A stretch of 16,612 bases of DNA from Hoskinsella mucinilytica (GTDB lineage: Bacteria; Bacillota_I; Bacilli_A; Erysipelotrichales; Erysipelotrichaceae), in contig NZ_JBEQZJ010000058.1 in NCBI RefSeq assembly GCF_045223415.1, positions 1-16,612 on the forward strand, given 5' to 3'. The translations under genes were made by a program, and so were the position numbers. The notes under the pieces were generated by a model, which was not told the origin of the DNA, made no database searches, and saw only the letters and a program-made list of their open reading frames with translations. Positions 1 through 6,584 of the stretch are shown piece by piece. Every line of letters begins with the position of its first letter. Position 1 is the stretch's first letter.

Positions 1-26
1 TGTGGATTCACATGAAAGCAAATGGA

Positions 27-61
27 TTGACGAAGATAACTGTAACTTTTATAATTACAGT
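27..61 (+). promoter_or_regulatory. Promoter with overlapping inverted repeat (candidate Rrf2 operator)
   Basis: TTGACG at 27-32 and TATAAT at 50-55, with a 17-base spacer, form a near-consensus sigma-A promoter for the first operon. The repeat ACTGTAA (39-45), nine bases, TTACAGT (55-61) is perfect in its 7-base arms and encloses the -10 box. A protein bound there would block RNA polymerase. The second gene of the operon encodes an Rrf2-family regulator, so autoregulation is a reasonable inference. Nothing can be assigned to bases 1-26. Confidence 0.75.
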
Positions 62-78
62 ATAAAGGAGGTGCTGTC

Positions 79-480
79 ATGAAGAAATTGACTTTTCTGA
101 CAGTGATGACATGTCTTTTGATACTTCTACAAGGATGTGGTATGCAATCGGATAACGAAATGCAAAGTTCAGCAATTCATCGCATCGATGCGAAGGAAGC
201 AAAACAAATGATGGAGAATGAAGATGTCATTGTCGTCGATGTGCGAACAGAAGCAGAATACAACGAGAAGCATATACCAAATGCAATTTTGGTACCCAAT
301 GAAACCATACAAGAGGAAGCATTGCGAAAACTACCTGATACATCAGCTACTTATTTGATCCACTGCCGAAGCGGTGTACGAAGTAAACAAGCAAGTGAAA
401 AATTAGTGGAAATGGGATATGAGCATATCTACGATTTTGGCGGTATCAATAACTGGCCATATGAAACGGTGAGTGAGTAG
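79..480 (+). CDS. Rhodanese-domain lipoprotein
   Basis: A 133-residue exported single-domain rhodanese. Residues 1-20 are a lipoprotein signal (positive start, hydrophobic core, lipobox LQGC with Cys20), so the mature protein should be anchored on the outer face of the membrane. Residues 35-130 are the rhodanese fold, with DVRTEAEY near 54-61 and active loop CRSGVRS from Cys96, the persulfide-forming cysteine. The ATG has a strong AAGGAGG seven bases upstream (65-71). It is first in an operon with Rrf2, thioredoxin and thioredoxin reductase, which suggests a role in extracytoplasmic sulfur or thiol chemistry. The substrate is unknown; sulfur transfer to cyanide or a protein thiol is known for the family but not shown here. 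Confidence 0.88.
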   Translation: MKKLTFLTVMTCLLILLQGCGMQSDNEMQSSAIHRIDAKEAKQMMENEDVIVVDVRTEAEYNEKHIPNAILVPNETIQEEALRKLPDTSATYLIHCRSGVRSKQASEKLVEMGYEHIYDFGGINNWPYETVSE

Positions 481-483
481 TGT

Positions 484-948
484 ATGAATAGTGAGTTTAT
501 TGTAGCGATTCACGCATTGGCTTATTTGGATCATCGCCATACCACTGTTTCCAGTGAAGAATTGGCACGAAGCATTTGTACGAATCCGGCAAGGATCCGC
601 AAGGTGATGTCAGCCTTAAAAACAGCAGGACTTTTGGCTACGAAAGAAGGAAATCATGGAGGATATGAGCTTCATAAAAAGGCAGATGATATTTTATTAT
701 CTGATGTTGCCAATGCCTTACAGCTTTCATCTAAAAGCCATAGCCGACGGAATAAAACTTTGAACCAAGATTGTATGATTGCGACAGGAATGGGTATCGT
801 TGTAGATGAATTATCCACATCTCTTTATGCACAATGTATTCAGTATTTATCGTCTATTACCATTTCGGATATTAGTAAACGCTTGATAGATTTACATCAG
901 AAAACCATAAAAGGAGGAAATGAACATGGCATTGATAACAGCAAATAA
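484..948 (+). CDS. Rrf2-family transcriptional regulator
   Basis: A 154-residue Rrf2-type DNA-binding protein. The winged helix-turn-helix covers about residues 5-65: recognition region SSEELARSICTNPARIRKVM, then wing GNHGGYEL. A long dimerisation helix follows around 100-140. The cysteines are Cys32, Cys97 and Cys118. The three-cysteine cluster motif of IscR-like Fe-S members is absent, so it is probably closer to the non-cluster, thiol-responsive or effector-sensing members. The start lies three bases after the rhodanese stop with only a weak Shine-Dalgarno, implying coupling. Its last codons overlap the thioredoxin start. It probably controls this operon through the repeat at 39-61 (inference). 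Confidence 0.88.
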   Translation: MNSEFIVAIHALAYLDHRHTTVSSEELARSICTNPARIRKVMSALKTAGLLATKEGNHGGYELHKKADDILLSDVANALQLSSKSHSRRNKTLNQDCMIATGMGIVVDELSTSLYAQCIQYLSSITISDISKRLIDLHQKTIKGGNEHGIDNSK

Positions 949-1249
949 CGCAAATTTTGAAGAATTGATTCAGCAGGATGGTGTAGTAGTAGAATTTTCA
1001 GCACCTTGGTGTGGATATTGCAAACGATTGGCACCTGTTTTAAAACAAATCGTACAAGAGTATCCAGATGTAATTTTGGCAAATGTCAATATTGATGAAG
1101 AAGAGGCATTGAGTGATCGATATGAAATAGAGACTATCCCTAGCATTCTGGTATTTCATCATGGACAACCGGGTGAGGTATTGGTAGCACCACAGTCTAA
1201 AAAAGACGTACTTGATTTTTTAAAGGAACAAAAGGCAATAGGAATTTAA
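926..1249 (+). CDS. trxA: Thioredoxin
   Basis: A 107-residue thioredoxin, the cytoplasmic disulfide reductant. The active site is WCGYC (Cys29 and Cys32) and the cis-proline is in TIPS (Pro72). The residue pair between the cysteines is Gly-Tyr instead of the classical Gly-Pro, which can shift redox potential; this pair also occurs in other small Firmicutes thioredoxins. An in-frame ATG at 920 is only two bases from AAGGAGG (911-917). The ATG at 926 is eight bases away and is preferred. The gene overlaps the regulator by 23 bases and sits next to its reductase, so it forms a complete NADPH-thioredoxin couple with the downstream gene. Confidence 0.93.
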   Translation: MALITANNANFEELIQQDGVVVEFSAPWCGYCKRLAPVLKQIVQEYPDVILANVNIDEEEALSDRYEIETIPSILVFHHGQPGEVLVAPQSKKDVLDFLKEQKAIGI

Positions 1250-1268
1250 AAGAAAGCTGGTGGAAAAG

Positions 1269-2195
1269 ATGAAAACACATTATCAGACAGTTATCATAGG
1301 CGGAGGTCCAGGTGGTTATAGTGCAGCATTATATTGTGCAAGAAGTGCGATTTCTGTACTTGTGCTAGAAAAACTTTCCGCAGGTGGGCAAATGGCAACA
1401 ACGGGAATCGTAGAAAACTATCCTGGATTTGAGGAAGGTATTGATGGACTTGATCTTGGAGAAAAAATGCAACAACAAGCAGAGCGCTTTGGAGCTGAAA
1501 CCGTATATGCAAGTGTAGAAAGCGTAGACTTACATGCTCAACCTAAAGTTGTACATACAAGTGATGGTGATGTACTTGCGGATAGTGTCATCCTTGCGAG
1601 TGGCGCTTATCCAAGAGAATTAGGTTTACCACAAGAGCGTACGCTCCGAGGAAGAGGTGTGGCATATTGTGCAACATGTGATGGCATGATGTATAAAGGA
1701 AAAGATGTCATCATTGTCGGTGGAGGAAATAGTGCGATTGCAGATGCATTGTATCTAGAAAAAATCGCCCATAGTGTTACCCTAATTCATCGTCGAAGCG
1801 AATTAAGAGCGAGTAAGGTATATGAGAAGCAATTAAAAAACAGTAAGATTCATTTTATTTGGAATAGCAGAATCAAAGAAATTTTGGCAGATAAAAAAGT
1901 TACCGGGGCAATCATCGAAAACTTACAAACCAAAGAAACACAAGAGCTTGCGGCACAAGGAATTTTTGTGGCAATCGGTCGTGTACCAGATACAGAAATG
2001 CTAAAAGGTCAACTTACATTGGATCATAGTGGCTATATTGTCGCAGATGAAACAACATGTACCAGTATACCAGGAGTATTTGCGGTAGGAGATGTCCGAG
2101 CAAAGCCACTTCGTCAAATTGTAACGGCGGTAAGTGACGGTGCCATTGCTTCAAAATATGTAGAAGAGTATTTAGCGGGATTAGATGCGTCATAA
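1269..2195 (+). CDS. trxB: Thioredoxin reductase (NADPH)
   Basis: A 308-residue low-molecular-weight flavoprotein that passes electrons from NADPH through FAD to thioredoxin. Visible motifs: FAD-binding GGGPGG (11-16), redox centre CATC (134-137), NADPH-binding GGGNSA (151-156), the HRRSELRA segment (175-182) that contacts the NADPH 2'-phosphate, and FAVGDVR (271-277) near the C-terminus. Length is normal for the family. An in-frame GTG at 1260 could add three residues; ATG 1269 is chosen because GGTGG lies just upstream, but the choice is uncertain. It is co-transcribed with thioredoxin, 19 bases downstream of it. Confidence 0.95.
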   Translation: MKTHYQTVIIGGGPGGYSAALYCARSAISVLVLEKLSAGGQMATTGIVENYPGFEEGIDGLDLGEKMQQQAERFGAETVYASVESVDLHAQPKVVHTSDGDVLADSVILASGAYPRELGLPQERTLRGRGVAYCATCDGMMYKGKDVIIVGGGNSAIADALYLEKIAHSVTLIHRRSELRASKVYEKQLKNSKIHFIWNSRIKEILADKKVTGAIIENLQTKETQELAAQGIFVAIGRVPDTEMLKGQLTLDHSGYIVADETTCTSIPGVFAVGDVRAKPLRQIVTAVSDGAIASKYVEEYLAGLDAS

Positions 2196-2231
2196 AACCA
2201 AACATCCCATAAAAAAAACGGAGGATATTGT

Positions 2232-3782
2232 ATGATGAAAGAACTGATAACTTTTATCATAGATCGATGGGATTTTTTATTGCCATTGATTTATGAACAT
2301 CTACAGATTTCTTTGATTGCGATCTTGTTTGCTTCTGTTGTAGGTATCAGTATTGGCATATTGATTGCGGAAAAGAAGAAGCTTTCTTCGATTACTTTAG
2401 GTATTGTCAGCTTTCTATATACGATTCCTTCTATCTCTATGCTTGGCTTTTTGATACCATTGAGTGGAATCGGAAATACCAGTGCCATCATTGCCTTAAG
2501 TATTTATGCGTTGCTTCCTATCATTCGTAGTACTTATACCGGAATCAATGGTGTGGATGAAAGTGTATTAGAAGCCGCAAGAGGAATGGGAAGCACCGAT
2601 TTACAAATCTTATGGAAAATCAAGCTACCATTAGCGATGCCAGTGATGTTATCGGGATTTAAAAATATGGTGGTAATGACGATAGCGTTGGCCGGCATTG
2701 CATCGTTTATCGGTGCAGGTGGATTAGGTGTTGCTATCTATCGTGGCATAACCACCAATAATTTAACGATGACATTGGCCGGAAGTTTGGCAGTTGCACT
2801 GTTGGCTTTATTGTTTGATCTTGCCTTAAGTGTGTTAGAAGCTTATTTTACCAATCGACAACATGCGAAAAAACAAAGAAAACGTGTTGGCATCTTCCTA
2901 TTATGCATTCTATTTGCATTTTCTACCACGATGTTTGAATCTTCTTCATCAAAGCATACCATTCATATCGCTACAAAACCAATGAGCGAGGAATATATTA
3001 TCGGAGAAATGCTAAAGCAGCTGATTGAGGATCGCACTGATTTAAATGTGGAAATTACAAAAGGTGTCGGCGGTGGTACCAGCAATATTCATCCTGCCAT
3101 GTTAAAAGGTGAATTTGATTTATATCCGGAATATACCGGAACCTCTTGGAGCTTTGTGTTAAAAAAGAAGGAAATACCTGATGAGAAAACACTTTATGAA
3201 CAATTGGTAAAGGAGTATCAAGAACGATATCAGTTAAAATGGATGGGATTGTATGGCTTTAACAATACGTATGGTATTGCGGTAACAAAAGGAACCGCAG
3301 AGCGATATCATTTGGAAAACTATGCTGATTTGGCTAGTGTTTCCAGCAAGTTGTCATTTGGCGCTGAGTATGATTATTATGAACGTGATGATGGATATGA
3401 TGTTATGGCAAAAGAGAACGATTTTCATTTCAAGAAAACAATGGATTTGGATATCGGTTTAAAATATGATGCTTTATTAAGTGGTGAAGTTGATGTGATT
3501 TTGGTTTTCACAACAGATGGACGACTGGCAGATCCGAATTTGGTCGTTCTTGAGGATCAAGAATCGTATTTTGAAACTTATGAAGCCGGTACTGTTATAA
3601 GAGAAGAAACGTTAGAAAAATATCCACAATTGGCAAGTGTTATAGCTTTATTAGATCATCAAATATCAGAAACTGAAATGGCACAGATGAACAATGCCGT
3701 AGAAACTGAAGGAATGGAAGACGTGGATGTCGCAAGAGCTTTCCTTGTGAAAAAACATCTGCTGGAGGTGTCTGATGAGTAG
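2232..3782 (+). CDS. Osmoprotectant (glycine betaine/carnitine/choline) ABC transporter, permease fused to binding protein
   Basis: A 516-residue fusion of two transporter parts. Residues 1-210 are an OpuCB/ProW-type permease with about five membrane segments and the EAA loop EAARGMG near 113, which contacts the ATPase. Another membrane span at about 218-236 anchors the outer part. From about 242 on is a QAT-family substrate-binding domain; YPEYTGT is typical of OpuCC/ProX proteins. Fused permease-receptor subunits are known in streptococcal and lactococcal osmoprotectant systems. The start is ATG 2232, seven bases after GGAGG. The gene follows trxB by 36 bases and overlaps the ATPase gene by eight, so it belongs to the same operon. 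The exact substrate (betaine, carnitine, choline or a related compound) cannot be read from sequence alone. Confidence 0.9.
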   Translation: MMKELITFIIDRWDFLLPLIYEHLQISLIAILFASVVGISIGILIAEKKKLSSITLGIVSFLYTIPSISMLGFLIPLSGIGNTSAIIALSIYALLPIIRSTYTGINGVDESVLEAARGMGSTDLQILWKIKLPLAMPVMLSGFKNMVVMTIALAGIASFIGAGGLGVAIYRGITTNNLTMTLAGSLAVALLALLFDLALSVLEAYFTNRQHAKKQRKRVGIFLLCILFAFSTTMFESSSSKHTIHIATKPMSEEYIIGEMLKQLIEDRTDLNVEITKGVGGGTSNIHPAMLKGEFDLYPEYTGTSWSFVLKKKEIPDEKTLYEQLVKEYQERYQLKWMGLYGFNNTYGIAVTKGTAERYHLENYADLASVSSKLSFGAEYDYYERDDGYDVMAKENDFHFKKTMDLDIGLKYDALLSGEVDVILVFTTDGRLADPNLVVLEDQESYFETYEAGTVIREETLEKYPQLASVIALLDHQISETEMAQMNNAVETEGMEDVDVARAFLVKKHLLEVSDE

Positions 3783-4509
3783 TATACGGATGGAGCATGT
3801 AGTGCAATCCTATGGAACCCATGAGGTATTACATGATTTTAATATGGAAATAGAAGAAGGCGAATTTGTAAGTGTAATTGGGGGAAGTGGAAGTGGAAAA
3901 ACGACAGTTTTGAAACTAATCAATGGCCTTTTGAAATCGGATCATGGTAAGATCTATGTACAAGGAAAAGATATTCAAACAATCAATCAAAATGAATTGA
4001 GGCGAAGCATTGGTTACGTCATTCAAAGTATTGGTCTATTTCCTCACATGACGATTGAAGAAAATATAGGTTATGTATTGACCTTGACGAAGCAAAAAAC
4101 AGAGCTGATTCAAGAACGGGTACAAGAAATGATGGAGATCATGCAGTTAGAGAAACGATTATTACATCGATATCCCAATGAATTGAGTGGTGGTCAAAAG
4201 CAACGTGTTGGCATTGCCAGAGCATTGGCATCGAAGCCTGATATTTTATTGATGGATGAACCTTTTGGTGCTGTGGATGAAATCACTCGTCATGCATTAC
4301 AAAATGAAATAAAACGAATTCATGAAAAGTTGCCTATTACGATCTTTTTTATCACTCATGATATTAGAGAAGCACTAAGATTAGGAAGTAGAGTTATGAT
4401 CATGAAAGATGGTGGAATCGAGCAATTTGATACACCGGAAATGGTAAAGAAGCATCCGAAAACAGAGTTTGTAAAGCAATTGCTTTCTTATCTGCAAGAG
4501 GAAAGTTGA
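3775..4509 (+). CDS. Osmoprotectant ABC transporter ATPase
   Basis: A 244-residue ABC ATPase partner of the upstream fusion. Walker A is GGSGSGKTT (36-44), the Q-loop glutamine is near 84, the signature LSGGQKQR starts at 137, Walker B is ILLMDEP (157-163), and the H-loop His is 195. OpuCA- and ProV-type ATPases often carry two C-terminal CBS domains that sense ionic strength. This protein ends right after the ATPase fold, so that sensor is absent. Start ATG 3775 has GGAGG six bases upstream and overlaps the previous gene by eight bases, implying translational coupling. A terminator follows at 4544. Confidence 0.92.
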   Translation: MSSIRMEHVVQSYGTHEVLHDFNMEIEEGEFVSVIGGSGSGKTTVLKLINGLLKSDHGKIYVQGKDIQTINQNELRRSIGYVIQSIGLFPHMTIEENIGYVLTLTKQKTELIQERVQEMMEIMQLEKRLLHRYPNELSGGQKQRVGIARALASKPDILLMDEPFGAVDEITRHALQNEIKRIHEKLPITIFFITHDIREALRLGSRVMIMKDGGIEQFDTPEMVKKHPKTEFVKQLLSYLQEES

Positions 4510-4543
4510 TTCATAGTTTTTATTGTATGGTATGTTCTAAATT

Positions 4544-4583
4544 AGAGAATCTTTTGATGGTATTGATCAAGGGATTCTCTTTT
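4544..4583 (+). terminator. Terminator of the rhodanese-to-transporter operon
   Basis: Arms AGAGAATC (4544-4551) and GATTCTCT (4573-4580) pair perfectly over a 21-base loop and are followed by a short T run. It lies 35 bases after the ATPase stop. Confidence 0.8.
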
Positions 4584-4627
4584 CATTCGATATAAAAAAC
4601 TAATGATATTAAAATGTTACCTAGGAT

Positions 4628-4666
4628 GTGGGAGCAAGTACTGGGCTAATCAATCTCTTCTTCTGC
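4628..4666 (+). repeat. Degenerate inverted copy of the tRNA-Leu 3' half
   Basis: On the plus strand this segment reads like the 3' part of the tRNA-Leu that lies on the minus strand at 4714-4799. GTGGGAGCAA (4628-4637) matches 10/10 the tRNA variable-arm region. TCTCTTCTTCTGC (4654-4666) matches 13/13 the T-stem and acceptor 3' strand. The intervening 16 bases correspond to 17 in the tRNA and are mostly unrelated, so the variable stem and T-stem cannot form. No CCA follows. The matching arms are symmetric about position 4692, the centre of the terminator loop between them. Confidence 0.85.
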
Positions 4667-4674
4667 CCTTTATA

Positions 4675-4703
4675 ATAAAAAAAGCGCTGATATAGAGCGC
4701 TTT
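4675..4703 (-). terminator. Terminator of tRNA-Leu
   Basis: Arms AAAGCGCT (4681-4688) and AGCGCTTT (4696-4703) enclose a 7-base loop. Read on the minus strand the stem runs into a run of T (complement of the A run at 4677-4683). It begins about 10 bases past the CCA end of tRNA-Leu. It is also the centre of the quasi-palindrome spanning 4628-4757. Confidence 0.88.
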
Positions 4704-4713
4704 GCATTTGATA

Positions 4714-4799
4714 TGGTGCAGAAGAAGAGACTTGAACTCTCACGGGATTGCTCCCACTGCCGCCTGAAGACAGCGTGTCTGCCGTTCCACCACTTCTGC
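4714..4799 (-). tRNA. tRNA-Leu (CAG)
   Basis: An 86-base class II tRNA with encoded CCA. The acceptor stem is GCAGAAG paired to CTTCTGC. The anticodon stem is CTGTC/GGCAG around loop TTCAGGC, giving anticodon CAG, which reads CUG. The long variable arm GGGAGCAATCCC and T-arm GAGAGTTCAAGTCTCT are intact. It is transcribed alone from its own promoter, downstream of and in the same direction as the dehydrogenase gene but separated from it by that gene's terminator. Confidence 0.96.
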
Positions 4800-4816
4800 A
4801 TGCTTTATGCCTAGAT

Positions 4817-4845
4817 ATAATACAACATTTTCAACTATTCGTCTA
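4817..4845 (-). promoter_or_regulatory. Promoter of tRNA-Leu
   Basis: On the minus strand, TAGACG (4840-4845) and TATTAT (4817-4822) are 17 bases apart. The -35 matches the consensus at four of six positions. The start of transcription would fall just before the tRNA 5' end. Confidence 0.6.
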
Positions 4846-4863
4846 GTCCTTTTTCTCTTTTTA

Positions 4864-4899
4864 TAAAAATCACTCTGATGCATAGTACATCAAAGTGAT
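4864..4899 (-). terminator. Terminator after the dehydrogenase gene
   Basis: Arms ATCACTCTGATG (4869-4880) and CATCAAAGTGAT (4888-4899) form a 12-position stem over a 7-base loop. Read on the minus strand it is followed by five T residues. It lies about 85 bases past the dehydrogenase stop and insulates tRNA-Leu from it. Confidence 0.85.
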
Positions 4900-4983
4900 T
4901 ATTTATATATGCGCTTATCATTTACTCATCATCTTGATCGATTAGATCTTAAATAAGGTCGATGTGCTTTATCACAACTCTTG

Positions 4984-5943
4984 TTAATGGTCATCTAATT
5001 CTTTATAGAATGAACGTAAGTGCTCACAAGATGCTTTGAATTCTTTCATTTCTTCTTCTGTTAGCCTTAATTCTACGATTTCTTTGGCACCGTTTCGATC
5101 CATGATCGTTGGTACGCTAATATATAAATCAGATTCTCCATATTGTCCTTGTAATAAGGTAGAAACAGGTAAGATCTTATTTTCATTATAAAGAATCGTT
5201 TTCATGATCCCAACAGTAGAAGCCGCAATGCCATAACAAGTGTTACCTTTACGATTGAAGATTTCCCATCCACCTTTAATCGTTGCTTGTTTGATTTCTT
5301 CATAAGGATCTTTACCGATACGCTCTTCATTATCATGCACTACACTGAAAATATCTTTTCCACCGATGGTAACTGTGCTCCATGGAATCATTTCACTATC
5401 TCCATGTTCTCCAATGACCAACGCATTGACACTTCTTGGATCTACATCGATACGTTGCGCAATGTTACACTTCAAACGTGCAGTATCCAAGGTCGTCCCG
5501 CTACCGATTACCTGATTAGCAGGTAAGCCACTTAATTTGTAAGCATAATAACTCATCAGATCAACAGGATTGCTAACGACGATCAAATGACCATCAAATC
5601 CCTGTTCCATAATACTATTTATAATAGAACGCATGATCTTTTTAGAAGAATCCAGCATGATCAATCGATCATTTTTATCCTTTGGCATAGGGGCACTTGC
5701 GGTAATGACAATGATATTGGCATCTTTACAATCTGCATAACTTCCGGCATGAACATTGATATTACGATTCATGTATTCAATACAGTGAGTTAGATCCAAT
5801 ACTTCACCAATTACTTTTTCTTCATTTAGATCGATCAATGCAATTTCATCACATATGCCTTGATTCACCAAACAAAATGCAGTACTAACACCAACATTAC
5901 CTGCTCCGATAATTACAACTTTACTTTTTTTTATATTCATCAT
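4984..5943 (-). CDS. L-lactate / L-2-hydroxyacid dehydrogenase (HicDH-like)
   Basis: A 319-residue NAD-dependent oxidoreductase of the LDH/MDH family, reducing a 2-oxoacid to its L-2-hydroxyacid. Motifs: NAD-binding GAGNVG (13-18), Asp39 that holds the NAD ribose (NAD rather than NADP), VVSNPVD (122-128), DTAR with catalytic-pair Asp153 and substrate-binding Arg156, and GEHGDSE with catalytic His180. The substrate-specificity loop reads PMPKDKNDR (85-93). It lacks the usual Gln-Lys-Pro of classical lactate dehydrogenases and the Arg of malate dehydrogenases. The loop and the following GFDGHLIVVSNPVD resemble L-2-hydroxyisocaproate dehydrogenases, so the substrate may be a branched 2-oxoacid instead of pyruvate. 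The start has AAGGAG six bases upstream; a second ATG follows immediately. Confidence 0.85.
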   Translation of the reverse strand: MMNIKKSKVVIIGAGNVGVSTAFCLVNQGICDEIALIDLNEEKVIGEVLDLTHCIEYMNRNINVHAGSYADCKDANIIVITASAPMPKDKNDRLIMLDSSKKIMRSIINSIMEQGFDGHLIVVSNPVDLMSYYAYKLSGLPANQVIGSGTTLDTARLKCNIAQRIDVDPRSVNALVIGEHGDSEMIPWSTVTIGGKDIFSVVHDNEERIGKDPYEEIKQATIKGGWEIFNRKGNTCYGIAASTVGIMKTILYNENKILPVSTLLQGQYGESDLYISVPTIMDRNGAKEIVELRLTEEEMKEFKASCEHLRSFYKELDDH

Positions 5944-5955
5944 TCAACACTCCTT

Positions 5956-5987
5956 GGCTCTAGTATGGTAGAACCTAGACAAGTATA
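5956..5987 (-). promoter_or_regulatory. Possible promoter and operator of the dehydrogenase gene
   Basis: On the minus strand a TATACT -10 box lies at 5982-5987, but its -35 is poor. Just downstream, around the expected start of transcription, GGCTCTA (5956-5962) and TAGAACC (5969-5975) form an inverted repeat with six of seven arm positions pairing over six bases. It does not resemble the Rex or catabolite-control consensus. Confidence 0.35.
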
Positions 5988-6016
5988 ACAGGAGTTTTTA
6001 AAATGATAAAGCAAAA

Positions 6017-6046
6017 TGAAAAAAAAGTGATGCTTTTGATCACTTT
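6017..6046 (-). terminator. Terminator of the small membrane protein gene
   Basis: Arms AAAGTGAT (6024-6031) and ATCACTTT (6039-6046) with a 7-base loop. On the minus strand the stem is followed by a T run (complement of A at 6019-6026). The stem starts at the stop codon of the membrane protein gene. Confidence 0.85.
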
Positions 6047-6429
6047 TATTCACTAGCTAAGCTTGATTTTGGTGTTCTGGCAAGACACATCACACCAGAG
6101 ATCATCAATAATACAAAACTCACAATGTTGATAATATTAGAGAAAATCAAAACAATTGCACATACGATCAATACGATACCACTGATTTTGGTATTTTTTT
6201 CAACTCTAAGGGCAGCGACAACAGAGATGATAGCTGCCAAACATGCAGGGATGTAAAGTAAATACATTGATGTGATATCATCTTGATTAAAATGGATACC
6301 GATATCATCATAGGCGCTAGGATCAGCAGTTATTTGGAATACAAGAAACATGGTAATACACATGAGAATCACTGCGAGAATTCCACCGATCAAGCCACTT
6401 ATTTTTTCAGGTTTTCGATTCATATTCAT
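6046..6429 (-). CDS. Small membrane protein, DUF4064-like
   Basis: About 127 residues, mostly hydrophobic. The segments are a first span near residues 9-32, a short acidic outside loop (DPSAYDDIGIHFNQDD), a second span near 54-75, and a C-terminal hydrophobic stretch near 82-115 that probably makes two spans. Four spans with this loop resemble the DUF4064-type proteins of Firmicutes, whose function is unknown. An upstream in-frame ATG at 6441 has no ribosome binding site; AGGAG at about 6434-6438 serves ATG 6429 (4 bases) or ATG 6423 (10 bases). Its promoter faces that of ftsX. Confidence 0.7.
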   Translation of the reverse strand: MNMNRKPEKISGLIGGILAVILMCITMFLVFQITADPSAYDDIGIHFNQDDITSMYLLYIPACLAAIISVVAALRVEKNTKISGIVLIVCAIVLIFSNIINIVSFVLLMISGVMCLARTPKSSLASE

Positions 6430-6455
6430 ACCACTCCTCATAGGTTTATGTGAAA

Positions 6456-6484
6456 ATTATAGCCCATTTGCAATAAAAAGCCAA
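6456..6484 (-). promoter_or_regulatory. Promoter of the small membrane protein gene
   Basis: On the minus strand TTGGCT (6479-6484) and TATAAT (6456-6461) are 17 bases apart, a strong sigma-A promoter directed at the membrane protein gene. Confidence 0.75.
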
Positions 6485-6501
6485 TTGTTATTTTTAACAA
6501 T
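6484..6501. promoter_or_regulatory. Palindrome between two divergent promoters
   Basis: ATTGTTA (6484-6490), four T, TAACAAT (6495-6501): perfect 7-base arms. It lies exactly between the -35 box of the minus-strand promoter (6479-6484) and that of the plus-strand promoter (6503-6508). One protein bound here could regulate both. No regulator gene lies beside it and the cognate protein is unknown. Confidence 0.55.
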
Positions 6502-6502
6502 G

Positions 6503-6531
6503 TTTTCAAGAGTGGGAAATCGTGTTACAAT
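6503..6531 (+). promoter_or_regulatory. Promoter of ftsX
   Basis: TTTTCA (6503-6508) and TACAAT (6526-6531) with a 17-base spacer, 54 bases before the ftsX start. It indicates that ftsX is transcribed without an upstream ftsE. Confidence 0.65.
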
Positions 6532-6584
6532 AAAGACGCAAAAATATACAAAAAGGCGATTAGCTGGAATAAAGAGATGATGCT

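Noticed and set aside
4628..4757. Integrase attachment site at the tRNA 3' end
   Set aside because: Integration leaves direct copies of the tRNA end; these are mirrored, and no integrase or element lies between.
5287..5793. Plus-strand open frames within the dehydrogenase region
   Set aside because: Shadows of the well-supported minus-strand gene; no ribosome binding sites or recognisable motifs.
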